A DNA stretch of 9,071 bases from Litoreibacter sp. (GCA_013042765.1 JABDPP010000046.1:1-9071); one strand, 5' to 3'; numbered from the stretch's first letter, positions 1 to 6,600 are shown. Translations and numbers: made by a program. The notes: generated from the sequence alone by a model not told the origin.

Positions 1-2
1 GC

Positions 3-3000
3 GAGACTTTCCTGTGGCTTCAGGTCCACTTCAGGGAGAACGGGTTCAACTGGGTTGCATTTCTCGACGCGGATTTCCGGTTGCTGCAGCAACCGGCCTG
101 GGATCCGAATACCTGCTGGCGGACCCATCGGACGCTGGTCTGCACAGATCAGGCGATGGCGGATTTCCGAAAGCCAGCCTGCCTGTCGGGCATATTGGAG
201 CGTTCTAGGCGGCTGGCGCGCGCGTTGGGGATATTCGTGCGGCTCGACTGGTATGCGGATCGATCGCTCGGACCGCTGATGGGCGAGATCACGACCTTTC
301 CGCATATATTGCAGCCGCGCGCATTTTACACGCCTTGGGCGAACGATCTTGTGAAGTCGGTGTGGCAAGAGCCTGACGGCGCGGCGGCTCCACTTCCCAG
401 CTCGGATGAGGGACCCGAAGCGGATCGGGTCAAGCGCGCCCTTGCACGGCTGGACCACAGAACTGCTGCGCAGACAGGCCTTGAGACGTTTGTGCCATCG
501 GCATCGCGCGCCCTGTGGTCCGTTGAGGCCGGAATTACTTACGGCGCATTGCGCAACTACGTCGCCAGTTTTGATCTTGCGCCGTGGGGCGTCGCGCCGG
601 GCTCCCGTGTTGGTTTGCTTGTTACCAATGGCGTTCAGCTTGCCGCGCTTCTTCTCGCGACCATGAACCGCTACGTGGCGGTTCCGATCGACAACGCTCT
701 GCCCGCTGCTCAGATTGCGACCCAGGTCGAACAGAGCGGAGTGTGTGCCCTGATCGTCATTACAGGCTCAAAAGAGGCCCGCGAAGCACACGACCTCACG
801 CGGCAGAGGCATGGCCTGTCGATCATCGAACTGACGTCGACCAGCCGACTAGCGCCTGCGGCACTTCCGCAATGTGGCGCTGCCCATGCAATGCCGGATC
901 CAACGCCGACAAACGGTCTGGATGACGACGTGCTCGTCCTGAGGACGTCCGGCTCTACCGGGGAACCAAAGAGCGTCGTTTTTACTCTGGGGAAGCTCAT
1001 GAGGTCCGGCGCCTTGATAGGAGGGTCGCTGGACCTGTCTCCGGCCGACGCCGGAATATCCATGCTTCCGCTTCATCACATCGGCGGGATTGCCTGTAAC
1101 CTTGCCGCGCCTCTTCTCGCCTCTACCGGGATGCATCACCATCAGGCCTTTGATCCCAAAACGTTTTTCGATGCGCTCGCTGGACCGAAGGGCGCATCCT
1201 GGTGTTACCTCGTCCCCGCAATGTGGACTATGGCTCTCGACTACGCCCACGCGCATCCCGAGCTACAGACGGAGCAGCCCTGGCCCCGTTTGCGTGCGAT
1301 CCGTAGCGCAGGAGCCGAGTTGCCCGACGCTGTGGCCCGCGATCTGGCCGACTTGTTCGGGGAAGCTGTCGCCATTCTGCCGACCTACGGGATGACGGAA
1401 GCCATGCCGATTGCCGCACCGCCCGCGTCGTATCGGCTTGAGCGCCCGGGGAGCGTCGGTCGCGTCCTGCCATCGGTGTCGGTCGAGATCGTCGATCAGA
1501 CTGACGCAGTGTCATTGCCCCCGGTTGCCAACGGCCTGGTCGGCGAAATTACTGTGAAGGGGTCCTGCGTATTCGACGGATACGCTGAGACCACCGCGAA
1601 AACACCGGATATTTTCACCCCGCGCGGCTATTTTCGTACGGGAGATCTGGGACGTCTTGCTGCTGACGGCTCGGGTTGGCTTCGCATAGAGGGCCGGATC
1701 AAGGATACGATCAACGTGGGCGGTGAGACCATCGCGCCGGCTGAGGTCGAAAGCGTCATGATTGACTGTCCCGCTTTGGCAGATAGCGCGCAGCGCATTG
1801 AACTCATGGCCTTTGCAAGGGCGCACAGGGATCTCGGCGAGGACGTCGCGCTGGCCGTGGCGGGCGTACCAGCCGACACGAAGTTGTCCGATATCTACCA
1901 TTGGGCAACAGAGCGCTTGCCTGCAGCCAAGGTTCCGAAAACGCTCGTGTACCTGTCGGAGATGCCCCGGTCAGGTATCGGGAAGCTGAAACGAACGCAG
2001 TTCGCGGAGCTGTTCAAAGCGCAGTCATCGCCAGGTCAACTGGGCACCCTGCAAATCTTTACGTGGTACCACGACGAAACTACCCCGCACTTGCTGACGT
2101 CGGAAAGCGTCACGCCTGTGCAAAGCGTGCAACCGGCTGGCACAAAAGCCGTTTCGGTCGAGGCGGTCTTGGAGGTGATCCGAAGGCACGTGGGATCAGA
2201 ACCACAGATCGGGCCCGACACATCGCTGGACGATGCAGGCGTCAACTCACTGGCCGCAGTCGAATTGTCAATGCTCCTGAGCGAACGGTTTCAGCTCGAC
2301 CTTCCTACCTGGATTTTGAGCGACCACCCGACACCGCGGGACCTGCATTCTGCTATAATCGGGTTGCAGGCATCAGGTCCTGGCACGCTGACTGCATCTG
2401 ACACCCGGGAGATGCAAGCGGGCGTGTCCGTTCCCGTGACACCCGGATCGCCCGCGAGGCGGATGCTCTTCCTCCATGGTGAGGGCGCCGACGCCGACCT
2501 GATGGAAAAGAGCCTGCGGGCGACACATTGGACGGGACGGTTGTCCGGACAGGTCGAGTTCATCTTCATGGATGCCCCGCATGTTTGCGCTCCTATGCCG
2601 GCTTTCCATGATGCAGCCGTGGAAGCAGAACTCTATAACAAACCGGAGTACCGAAGCTGGCGCGTTACGCATGCCGGTACTTTGCAGCGCAGCCTGTCTG
2701 CCGTCAACGAGGCCATCGAAGAACACGCACCAATCCATGCGATAGGCGGTATATGCGACGGTGCGCTTGTCGCTGCGCTGACCGCATTGGAGCGCCCGGA
2801 TATTGAGCTCTTCCTCAGCATGTCTCCCAGTCCGATTGACAGGCTCGACCGGCCTTGGGATGTCAAGGACGGCTCGATATCATGCCGCTCGGTCCATCTG
2901 GTCTCGGGTTCGGACGAGCAGCACTCGCTTTCTGAGCAGCTTGAGATCACAGAGCGGTGCCAGTCAGCCCTGGTCCTCCAGCATGATCGCGGCCACGCCG

Positions 3001-4118
3001 TGCCGCGTTTTACCGACGCGATCGAGCTGGATATCCTGCATTTGGTTAACGGCAAGGCTGCACAGTGCGACGTCGCGGCTGCGCCGAGATCCGACACGTT
3101 GCGTCAAGCCGTGACGATATCCCGAAGCGCGTCTTTTGACACCGCGTCAGGCGCCGCGACCTACGAACCCATCGTGGAAAAGTGCATGGCAAGTGTCTTG
3201 CGGCAAGCGCATGTCGACAAGACCCGGGATTTCTTCGATGCTGGCGGCGACTCCCTCAAAGCGATGACGCTTGCGCTCAAACTCGAGAAGAAGCTTGGCA
3301 TGGTTCTGCCCTTCGAGTTGCTGTTCACCGAGGGTGCGAGCGTCGAGAGCCTGGCGCGCGCAATTGCTCGGCGCAAGGAAAGCACGGCCGATATAACCGT
3401 GTCCCCAATTGGACCCTCGGCGTCAGAACGAGAAATATTTGCACTGCCCACTCTGAATGGACAACACAATGCTTACGTGGCACTCGCCGACGCCTTGGCA
3501 GGCACGGCAAGACTTGTTGGCGTGAAACCGCAGATGCTCGGAAAGGGGGCGTGGAAATCATCCGACAAACTGCACGACATTGCGCGAGAGGCGGCGACCA
3601 GTGTTTCAAACCACACGGATCGCAAGAAGATTGATCTCGTCGGATGTTCAGCGGGCGGGGTACTTGCGCTCGAAACCGCGCGAGTTCTTGCCGGGTGGGG
3701 ATACGACATCGGATGCCTGGCAATCATCGACGCGGACTTCACCTCGGACAGCAACCGGTGGCCGGTTCCTGTCAAATATCTAACAGAATGGCAAAAACAC
3801 ATCTCTCGGCGCGTACGCGGCAAGCATAATTTGCGCCGGGGATACCGGCACCTCCATTTTCGTGCACAACTGGCCGATTGGAATCCTGAACCTGTCAAAG
3901 TCAGTTCTCCGATTTTCTTCAAAGCAGAAGCTGGCGGCGTTGATGACCGTCAGATCGGAATGTGGCGATCCATCATCGACGGTGATCTTGATGTCGTACA
4001 CATTGCGGGAGCTCACGACGATTTAGTGCTGCCTGAAGTCGCCGAACATATTGCGCGGTCTATGATTGTGAGGCTTGTTTCCGGCGACCGGTTGCTCTCC
4101 GCTGAAGCAATGCACTAG
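3..4118 (+). CDS. Multidomain assembly-line protein, 5' truncated: ATP-grasp (C-term) - adenylation - ACP - FSH1-like hydrolase (Cys) - PCP - thioesterase
   Basis: The frame is open to the left edge, so the gene begins outside; a TTG at 81 is only an in-frame Leu codon. Domains seen in order: (1) 3 to about 365, end of an ATP-grasp domain, with VRLDWY and GEITTFP as in TupA-like ATP-grasp proteins. (2) About 490-2010, adenylation domain: A3 RTSGSTGEPKSV (942-977), A5 PTYGMTEA (1380-1403), A7 YFRTGDLG with Asp at 1644, A8 GRIKD (1692-1706), A10 catalytic Lys at 1983. The PLHHIGG segment suggests a carboxylic acid rather than an amino acid substrate. (3) About 2140-2365, carrier protein, GVNSL with Ser at 2247. 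(4) About 2455-3015, FSH1-type alpha/beta hydrolase, GICDG with Cys at 2754, Asp 2913, His 2994. (5) About 3160-3375, PCP, GGDSL with Ser at 3252. (6) About 3430-4070, thioesterase, GCSAGG with Ser at 3648, Asp 3729 or 3735, His 4014. No condensation, ketosynthase or reductase domain is seen. The likely role is to activate an acid as its adenylate, load it on a carrier and release a product; the product is unknown. Confidence 0.9.
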   Translation, partial: ETFLWLQVHFRENGFNWVAFLDADFRLLQQPAWDPNTCWRTHRTLVCTDQAMADFRKPACLSGILERSRRLARALGIFVRLDWYADRSLGPLMGEITTFPHILQPRAFYTPWANDLVKSVWQEPDGAAAPLPSSDEGPEADRVKRALARLDHRTAAQTGLETFVPSASRALWSVEAGITYGALRNYVASFDLAPWGVAPGSRVGLLVTNGVQLAALLLATMNRYVAVPIDNALPAAQIATQVEQSGVCALIVITGSKEAREAHDLTRQRHGLSIIELTSTSRLAPAALPQCGAAHAMPDPTPTNGLDDDVLVLRTSGSTGEPKSVVFTLGKLMRSGALIGGSLDLSPADAGISMLPLHHIGGIACNLAAPLLASTGMHHHQAFDPKTFFDALAGPKGASWCYLVPAMWTMALDYAHAHPELQTEQPWPRLRAIRSAGAELPDAVARDLADLFGEAVAILPTYGMTEAMPIAAPPASYRLERPGSVGRVLPSVSVEIVDQTDAVSLPPVANGLVGEITVKGSCVFDGYAETTAKTPDIFTPRGYFRTGDLGRLAADGSGWLRIEGRIKDTINVGGETIAPAEVESVMIDCPALADSAQRIELMAFARAHRDLGEDVALAVAGVPADTKLSDIYHWATERLPAAKVPKTLVYLSEMPRSGIGKLKRTQFAELFKAQSSPGQLGTLQIFTWYHDETTPHLLTSESVTPVQSVQPAGTKAVSVEAVLEVIRRHVGSEPQIGPDTSLDDAGVNSLAAVELSMLLSERFQLDLPTWILSDHPTPRDLHSAIIGLQASGPGTLTASDTREMQAGVSVPVTPGSPARRMLFLHGEGADADLMEKSLRATHWTGRLSGQVEFIFMDAPHVCAPMPAFHDAAVEAELYNKPEYRSWRVTHAGTLQRSLSAVNEAIEEHAPIHAIGGICDGALVAALTALERPDIELFLSMSPSPIDRLDRPWDVKDGSISCRSVHLVSGSDEQHSLSEQLEITERCQSALVLQHDRGHAVPRFTDAIELDILHLVNGKAAQCDVAAAPRSDTLRQAVTISRSASFDTASGAATYEPIVEKCMASVLRQAHVDKTRDFFDAGGDSLKAMTLALKLEKKLGMVLPFELLFTEGASVESLARAIARRKESTADITVSPIGPSASEREIFALPTLNGQHNAYVALADALAGTARLVGVKPQMLGKGAWKSSDKLHDIAREAATSVSNHTDRKKIDLVGCSAGGVLALETARVLAGWGYDIGCLAIIDADFTSDSNRWPVPVKYLTEWQKHISRRVRGKHNLRRGYRHLHFRAQLADWNPEPVKVSSPIFFKAEAGGVDDRQIGMWRSIIDGDLDVVHIAGAHDDLVLPEVAEHIARSMIVRLVSGDRLLSAEAMH

Positions 4119-4249
4119 CACTCGAAACGGTGGCCGAAAGGTGTACCGGACTCTTGTTCCTACCCTTATGCCACCGGTCCCTTGGACGTCCGATCCTCGA
4201 GCCGCGCCGCGGCCGGAAGGTATTCGGATGAGCGGCGGCAATGGGCCGT

Positions 4250-4717
4250 TCACACCGGCGCTTCCCTGACCAGAGGGAGCCTTTCCTCCTCTGGACAGAT
4301 AGCGTCGAGGTCAGACAGTTTTGTCAGGCTAATGGAACGTTGGCCATTCTTTTGCATCTTTCCAGTTGCGCTCCAAACAGGCGCCCCGGGGCCGTTGTAG
4401 ATAACGGAGATTTTTGCCCCTTTCGGACGGCTCAACACCAAAAGGTGCTCGGGTTCGTGCCTGATTGCGACGCTCTTTCCCTGCGTCAGCTTGATCTCGA
4501 CCTGTCTGCCGTCTGGTGCCTTGGCATCGTGGCCCATCGTTGATGCTCTGCTTAATTCTAAGCCGAACATAAAGGACGCTACAACTTCTCCGACGCTTCC
4601 GACCAAGTGTCCGTCCAGTGTAAATTTCCGCCCCGGGAACATACCTTCTAGAGCGTCTGTGGACTCATAGAGCTGGTCGATCAGTGTGCCGACTCGCTTC
4701 CAGTCGATGTCCATCAT
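4250..4717 (-). CDS. DUF6998-like protein with PD-(D/E)XK-like residue pattern
   Basis: A 155-residue protein if started at the ATG at 4717, preceded by GGAG with a 6-base gap (a second ATG follows directly at 4714). The frame also has upstream ATGs at 4789, 4756 and 4729, but I see no good ribosome site for them and the conserved-looking part begins near IDWKRVGTLIDQLYEST. The sequence resembles the family annotated as DUF6998 (recognised from memory, not searched): FTLDGHLVGSVGE, then GHDAKAPDG, VEIKLTQGKSVAIR, EHLLVL and GKMQKNGQR. The spacing of Glu44, Asp64, Glu74-x-Lys76 and Gln79 fits the PD-(D/E)XK nuclease-fold core; that is inference. No signal peptide or membrane segment is visible. 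It converges on the assembly-line gene with a 131-base gap, has no partner gene in the window, and lies in the putative island. It could be a stand-alone nuclease-like protein or a defence or mobility accessory. Function is not known. Confidence 0.75.
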   Translation of the reverse strand: MMDIDWKRVGTLIDQLYESTDALEGMFPGRKFTLDGHLVGSVGEVVASFMFGLELSRASTMGHDAKAPDGRQVEIKLTQGKSVAIRHEPEHLLVLSRPKGAKISVIYNGPGAPVWSATGKMQKNGQRSISLTKLSDLDAICPEEERLPLVREAPV

Positions 4718-4930
4718 CTTTCTCTCCATGCTTCGACAGATTGCCGGGAAGATCATGTTCCCGAGACCCTTTCGCTGGGACAACAACAATGGCTAGCTCA
4801 GCTCTAAGGCTCACTGGAGCAGTAGAAGTGAAGGCGTCGATCATCCGCTTTGGTCCGTACATCTCGGAAACTACGATGCAGAGACTTCGAAAGTCCATAA
4901 ATCGGCTACGGTCAGTATGGGCTCGAAGGA

Positions 4931-4957
4931 GACATCTGATGGAATTTGTCAGATGTC
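4931..4957. repeat. Perfect 9-bp inverted repeat, 9-base spacer
   Basis: GACATCTGA at 4931-4939 is matched by its exact reverse complement TCAGATGTC at 4949-4957. It could be an operator for a dimeric regulator or an RNA hairpin. No T-run follows on either side, so it is not an obvious intrinsic terminator. Its right arm overlaps the left arm of a second dyad (TGTCCG 4954-4959 with CGGACA 4975-4980). Confidence 0.65.
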
Positions 4958-4980
4958 CGGTCTTGCCTTCATTGCGGACA
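4954..4980. repeat. 6-bp inverted repeat overlapping the 9-bp dyad
   Basis: TGTCCG at 4954-4959 and CGGACA at 4975-4980 are exact reverse complements with a 15-base spacer. The left arm shares TGTC (4954-4957) with the preceding dyad, so in RNA the two hairpins could not form fully together. A 6-bp match with this spacing may also arise by chance. Confidence 0.4.
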
Positions 4981-5089
4981 GGATCTAGCCCGTTCCCACC
5001 GTGGGTGTCTCCAGCCCAAGCACAATTGCTCTTTGATCACTCAACGGACGCGAGCGACTCGTCATCCAAAGGCGAAATACTGCGTCCAT

Positions 5090-5109
5090 ATCTGTAAAAT
5101 CTGACAGAT
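5090..5109. promoter_or_regulatory. Putative lux box (LuxR-family operator)
   Basis: A 20-base palindrome with arms ATCTGT (5090-5095) and ACAGAT (5104-5109), perfect over 6 bp with an 8-base centre. This is the geometry of the lux box, and it also meets the relaxed rule CT-N12-AG (CT at 5092-5093, AG at 5106-5107). An additional inner copy of ATCTG lies at 5099-5103. LuxR-type quorum sensing is common in roseobacters, which makes the reading plausible, but no luxR or luxI gene is in the window and no gene starts close by: the nearest starts are the DUF6998-like gene at 4717 (minus), about 370 bases away, and rlmB at 5429. Confidence 0.35.
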
Positions 5110-5163
5110 CGATAGCAGCCGCGTTTTAAGGTGGAAGAAAGGGTGGATTGGAATTCGGATTAT

Positions 5164-5200
5164 CCCAGTAATATATTGAAAATATATAACAATTATTGGG
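5164..5200. repeat. AT-rich inverted repeat abutting tRNA-Tyr 3' end
   Basis: CCCAGTAAT (5164-5172) can pair with ATTATTGGG (5192-5200), 9 pairs including one G-T wobble, with a further ATAT/ATAT pair in the loop. Read in the tRNA direction, it follows the encoded CCA after four T residues but has no T-run after the stem, so it is not a standard terminator. It may help end or process the tRNA transcript, or mark an integration junction. Confidence 0.4.
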
Positions 5201-5204
5201 AAAA

Positions 5205-5288
5205 TGGTGGGCGACCCTGGAATCGAACCAGGCGTGCGTCTCCGCGAGGGAGTTACAGTCCCCTGCCACACCTTGCGGCCTGTCGCCC
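5205..5288 (-). tRNA. tRNA-Tyr (anticodon GTA)
   Basis: An 84-base cloverleaf on the minus strand. The acceptor stem pairs GGGCGAC (5288-5282) with GTCGCCC (5215-5209), followed by discriminator A and an encoded CCA (5207-5205). The T arm is CCTGG-TTCGATT-CCAGG. The anticodon loop CTGTAAC carries GTA at 5256-5254, and the long variable arm is as expected for bacterial tRNA-Tyr. The tRNA is divergent from rlmB. Its 3' end faces the accessory-looking region, which makes it a possible integration site. Confidence 0.95.
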
Positions 5289-5323
5289 ACTGGTCAGGAC
5301 CGCGGCCCTGACGCGAAGGCTGG

Positions 5324-5350
5324 GATATAATCCCGCCCCTAGCCCGTCAA
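5324..5350 (-). promoter_or_regulatory. Candidate promoter of tRNA-Tyr
   Basis: On the minus strand TTGACG (5350-5345) is followed, after a short 15-base spacer, by TATATC (5329-5324), and then by GC-rich sequence about 35 bases before the tRNA 5' end at 5288. TTGAC is the strongest part of alphaproteobacterial housekeeping -35 boxes, and a GC-rich discriminator is common for stable RNA promoters. The spacer is shorter than the usual 17 bases. Confidence 0.4.
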
Positions 5351-5428
5351 CCGGAAAATGCGCCTTTAGGCTTGTGCAGACGGGGCTTGAGGGTCCAAGG
5401 AGACGCATCAGGATTTTTCGGAGCACCA

Positions 5429-6211
5429 ATGGCACAGAAGAAACCCAAATGGGTCATTGAAAAGGAACGCAACCGCCGCGCCGCGGCAGCCGAAACGGTC
5501 TGGCTGTTCGGGATCCACGCGGTGCGGGATGCGCTCGCCAACCCGATGCGCGAGCGCCTGCGACTGGTGGTCACCCGCAACGCCGCCGACCGGCTGGCCG
5601 AGGAGATCGCTGCAAGCGGCATGGAGGCGGAAATCTCCGATCCGCGCAAGTTCGCCGCCCCGATAGACCCGCAATCGGTGCATCAGGGGGCCGCGCTGGA
5701 GGTCAAGCCGCTCGACTGGGGTAGCCTGAGCGACCTCTGCGCCCCGCGCGGCACGCCGGCGCGTGTGCTGCTGCTCGACCGCGTGACCGATCCCCATAAC
5801 GTGGGCGCGATCCTGCGCTCGGCCGAAGTGTTCGGTGCCCGCGCCGTGATCGCCCCGCACCGCCATTCCGCCCCTGAGACCGGCGCGCTGGCCAAGACCG
5901 CCTCCGGCGCGCTTGAGCGCCAGCCCTACCTGCGCATCAAGAACCTCGCCACCACGATGGAAGCCCTGCGCGAGATGGGCTACACGATCTTCGGGCTCGA
6001 TGGTACCGCCGCGCAGACGCTCGAAGAGGCCAAAAGCGGCGTCGACGGCGCAATCGCGCTGGTTCTGGGCGCCGAAGGGCCCGGCCTGCGCGAAAAGACC
6101 AAGGAGACCTGCGACGCCCTGGTGCGGATCGACTACGCCGGAGAATTTGGCTCACTCAACGTCTCGAATGCCGCCGCCGTGGGCCTATATGTGGTCAAAC
6201 CCAGCAGCTGA
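5429..6211 (+). CDS. rlmB: 23S rRNA (guanosine-2'-O)-methyltransferase RlmB (SPOUT/TrmH family)
   Basis: 260 residues, the usual length for this family. It methylates the 2'-OH of a guanosine in the peptidyl-transferase centre of 23S rRNA (G2251 in E. coli), using S-adenosylmethionine. The N-terminal substrate-binding domain is seen in WLFGIHAVRDAL (about residues 27-38). The SPOUT knotted domain has motif 1 DPHNVGAILRSAEVFGA, motif 2 LVLGAEGPGL, and motif 3 GSLNVSNAAAVGLY near the C terminus. The start is the ATG at 5429, with GGAG (5420-5423) five bases upstream. An in-frame TTG at 5372 would add 19 residues, but it lacks a ribosome site and the added sequence is not typical. The frame is GC-rich, like core Rhodobacteraceae genes. 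The next gene starts 8 bases after the stop, so the two are probably co-transcribed. An alternative is another TrmH-group methyltransferase, but the N-terminal domain favours RlmB. Confidence 0.93.
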   Translation: MAQKKPKWVIEKERNRRAAAAETVWLFGIHAVRDALANPMRERLRLVVTRNAADRLAEEIAASGMEAEISDPRKFAAPIDPQSVHQGAALEVKPLDWGSLSDLCAPRGTPARVLLLDRVTDPHNVGAILRSAEVFGARAVIAPHRHSAPETGALAKTASGALERQPYLRIKNLATTMEALREMGYTIFGLDGTAAQTLEEAKSGVDGAIALVLGAEGPGLREKTKETCDALVRIDYAGEFGSLNVSNAAAVGLYVVKPSS

Positions 6212-6219
6212 GACCGCGC

Positions 6220-6507
6220 ATGTCCCATCCGATCAAGATCGCCACCTGCTGCTATTGCGGCGCCCGCACGATGCTCAAGCCCACCGCCCGCGACGGGCAT
6301 GAGCTGGCCTGTGCCTCCTGTGCCGCCCCGCTGCACGAGATGAAATGGTTGAAGATGCCCGAGCGGGAGGAGCCCAAACGCCTGCCCAAACGGCGCGTGG
6401 CCTCTGCCGCCCGACCGCGCAAACTCAAGCGCAAAAAACACAAGCTGCACCGCCTGAAAGACTGGCTGGAAGACGCCTGGGACGAGATCGAGGACATTTT
6501 CGACTGA
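6220..6507 (+). CDS. Small zinc-ribbon-like protein, conserved-type hypothetical
   Basis: 95 residues. The N-terminal half has two CxxC pairs (Cys10/Cys13 and Cys31/Cys34) separated by 17 residues, the layout of a rubredoxin-like or zinc-ribbon knuckle. A strongly basic middle follows (about residues 52-78, many Lys/Arg), then a short acidic tail (DWLEDAWDEIEDIFD). There is no signal peptide or membrane segment. The start is the ATG at 6220, 8 bases after the rlmB stop, with only a weak GAG as ribosome site, consistent with translational coupling. The basic segment and the link with rlmB suggest nucleic-acid or ribosome binding; that is inference. I do not know a characterised homologue. Confidence 0.75.
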   Translation: MSHPIKIATCCYCGARTMLKPTARDGHELACASCAAPLHEMKWLKMPEREEPKRLPKRRVASAARPRKLKRKKHKLHRLKDWLEDAWDEIEDIFD

Positions 6508-6600
6508 GTTCGGCGGAGCGCCGCCATTTGTGATCACATCTTTGTCACCGCATCTGGCATCGCGCCGGTGAGTACTTACCTAGAGCGTGCGGATGCGGCT

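Larger units (their letters stand above)
4718..5204. other. Gene-poor gap with several inverted repeats
   Basis: About 490 bases between the DUF6998-like gene and tRNA-Tyr. I see no convincing coding region: the open frames on either strand lack ribosome sites and recognisable protein sequence. It contains a 9-9-9 dyad (4931-4957), an overlapping dyad (4954-4980), a lux-box-like palindrome (5090-5109) and an AT-rich hairpin next to the tRNA 3' end (5164-5200). Base composition falls towards the right end, with AT-rich sequence at about 5160-5205, unlike the GC-rich genes beyond the tRNA. It may be a regulatory region or the scar of deleted genes at an island edge. Confidence 0.6.

Noticed and set aside
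81..83. TTG as the start codon of the long assembly-line gene
   Set aside because: The frame stays open upstream to the window edge with ATP-grasp-like sequence, so this TTG is an internal Leu codon.
849..1256. Minus-strand open frames inside the assembly-line gene (also at 1512-1901, 2633-3097, 3473-3922)
   Set aside because: They are antisense shadows of a long frame with clear domain motifs, and none has recognisable protein sequence.
4665..4898. Possible 77-residue protein on the minus strand upstream of the DUF6998-like gene
   Set aside because: It has no Shine-Dalgarno sequence, overlaps the DUF6998-like start in another frame and has no family resemblance. It could be a remnant, but this cannot be supported.
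4684..5097. Possible 137-residue protein on the + strand
   Set aside because: It overlaps the start of the DUF6998-like gene, has no ribosome site, shows no recognisable motif and has an odd Ser/Arg/Pro-rich composition.
5164..5200. AT-rich hairpin as a canonical terminator of tRNA-Tyr
   Set aside because: The T residues come before the stem, not after it, in the tRNA direction, so it is listed only as an inverted repeat.
5372..5428. N-terminal extension of RlmB from a TTG
   Set aside because: No ribosome site there, whereas ATG at 5429 has GGAG five bases upstream and gives the normal length.
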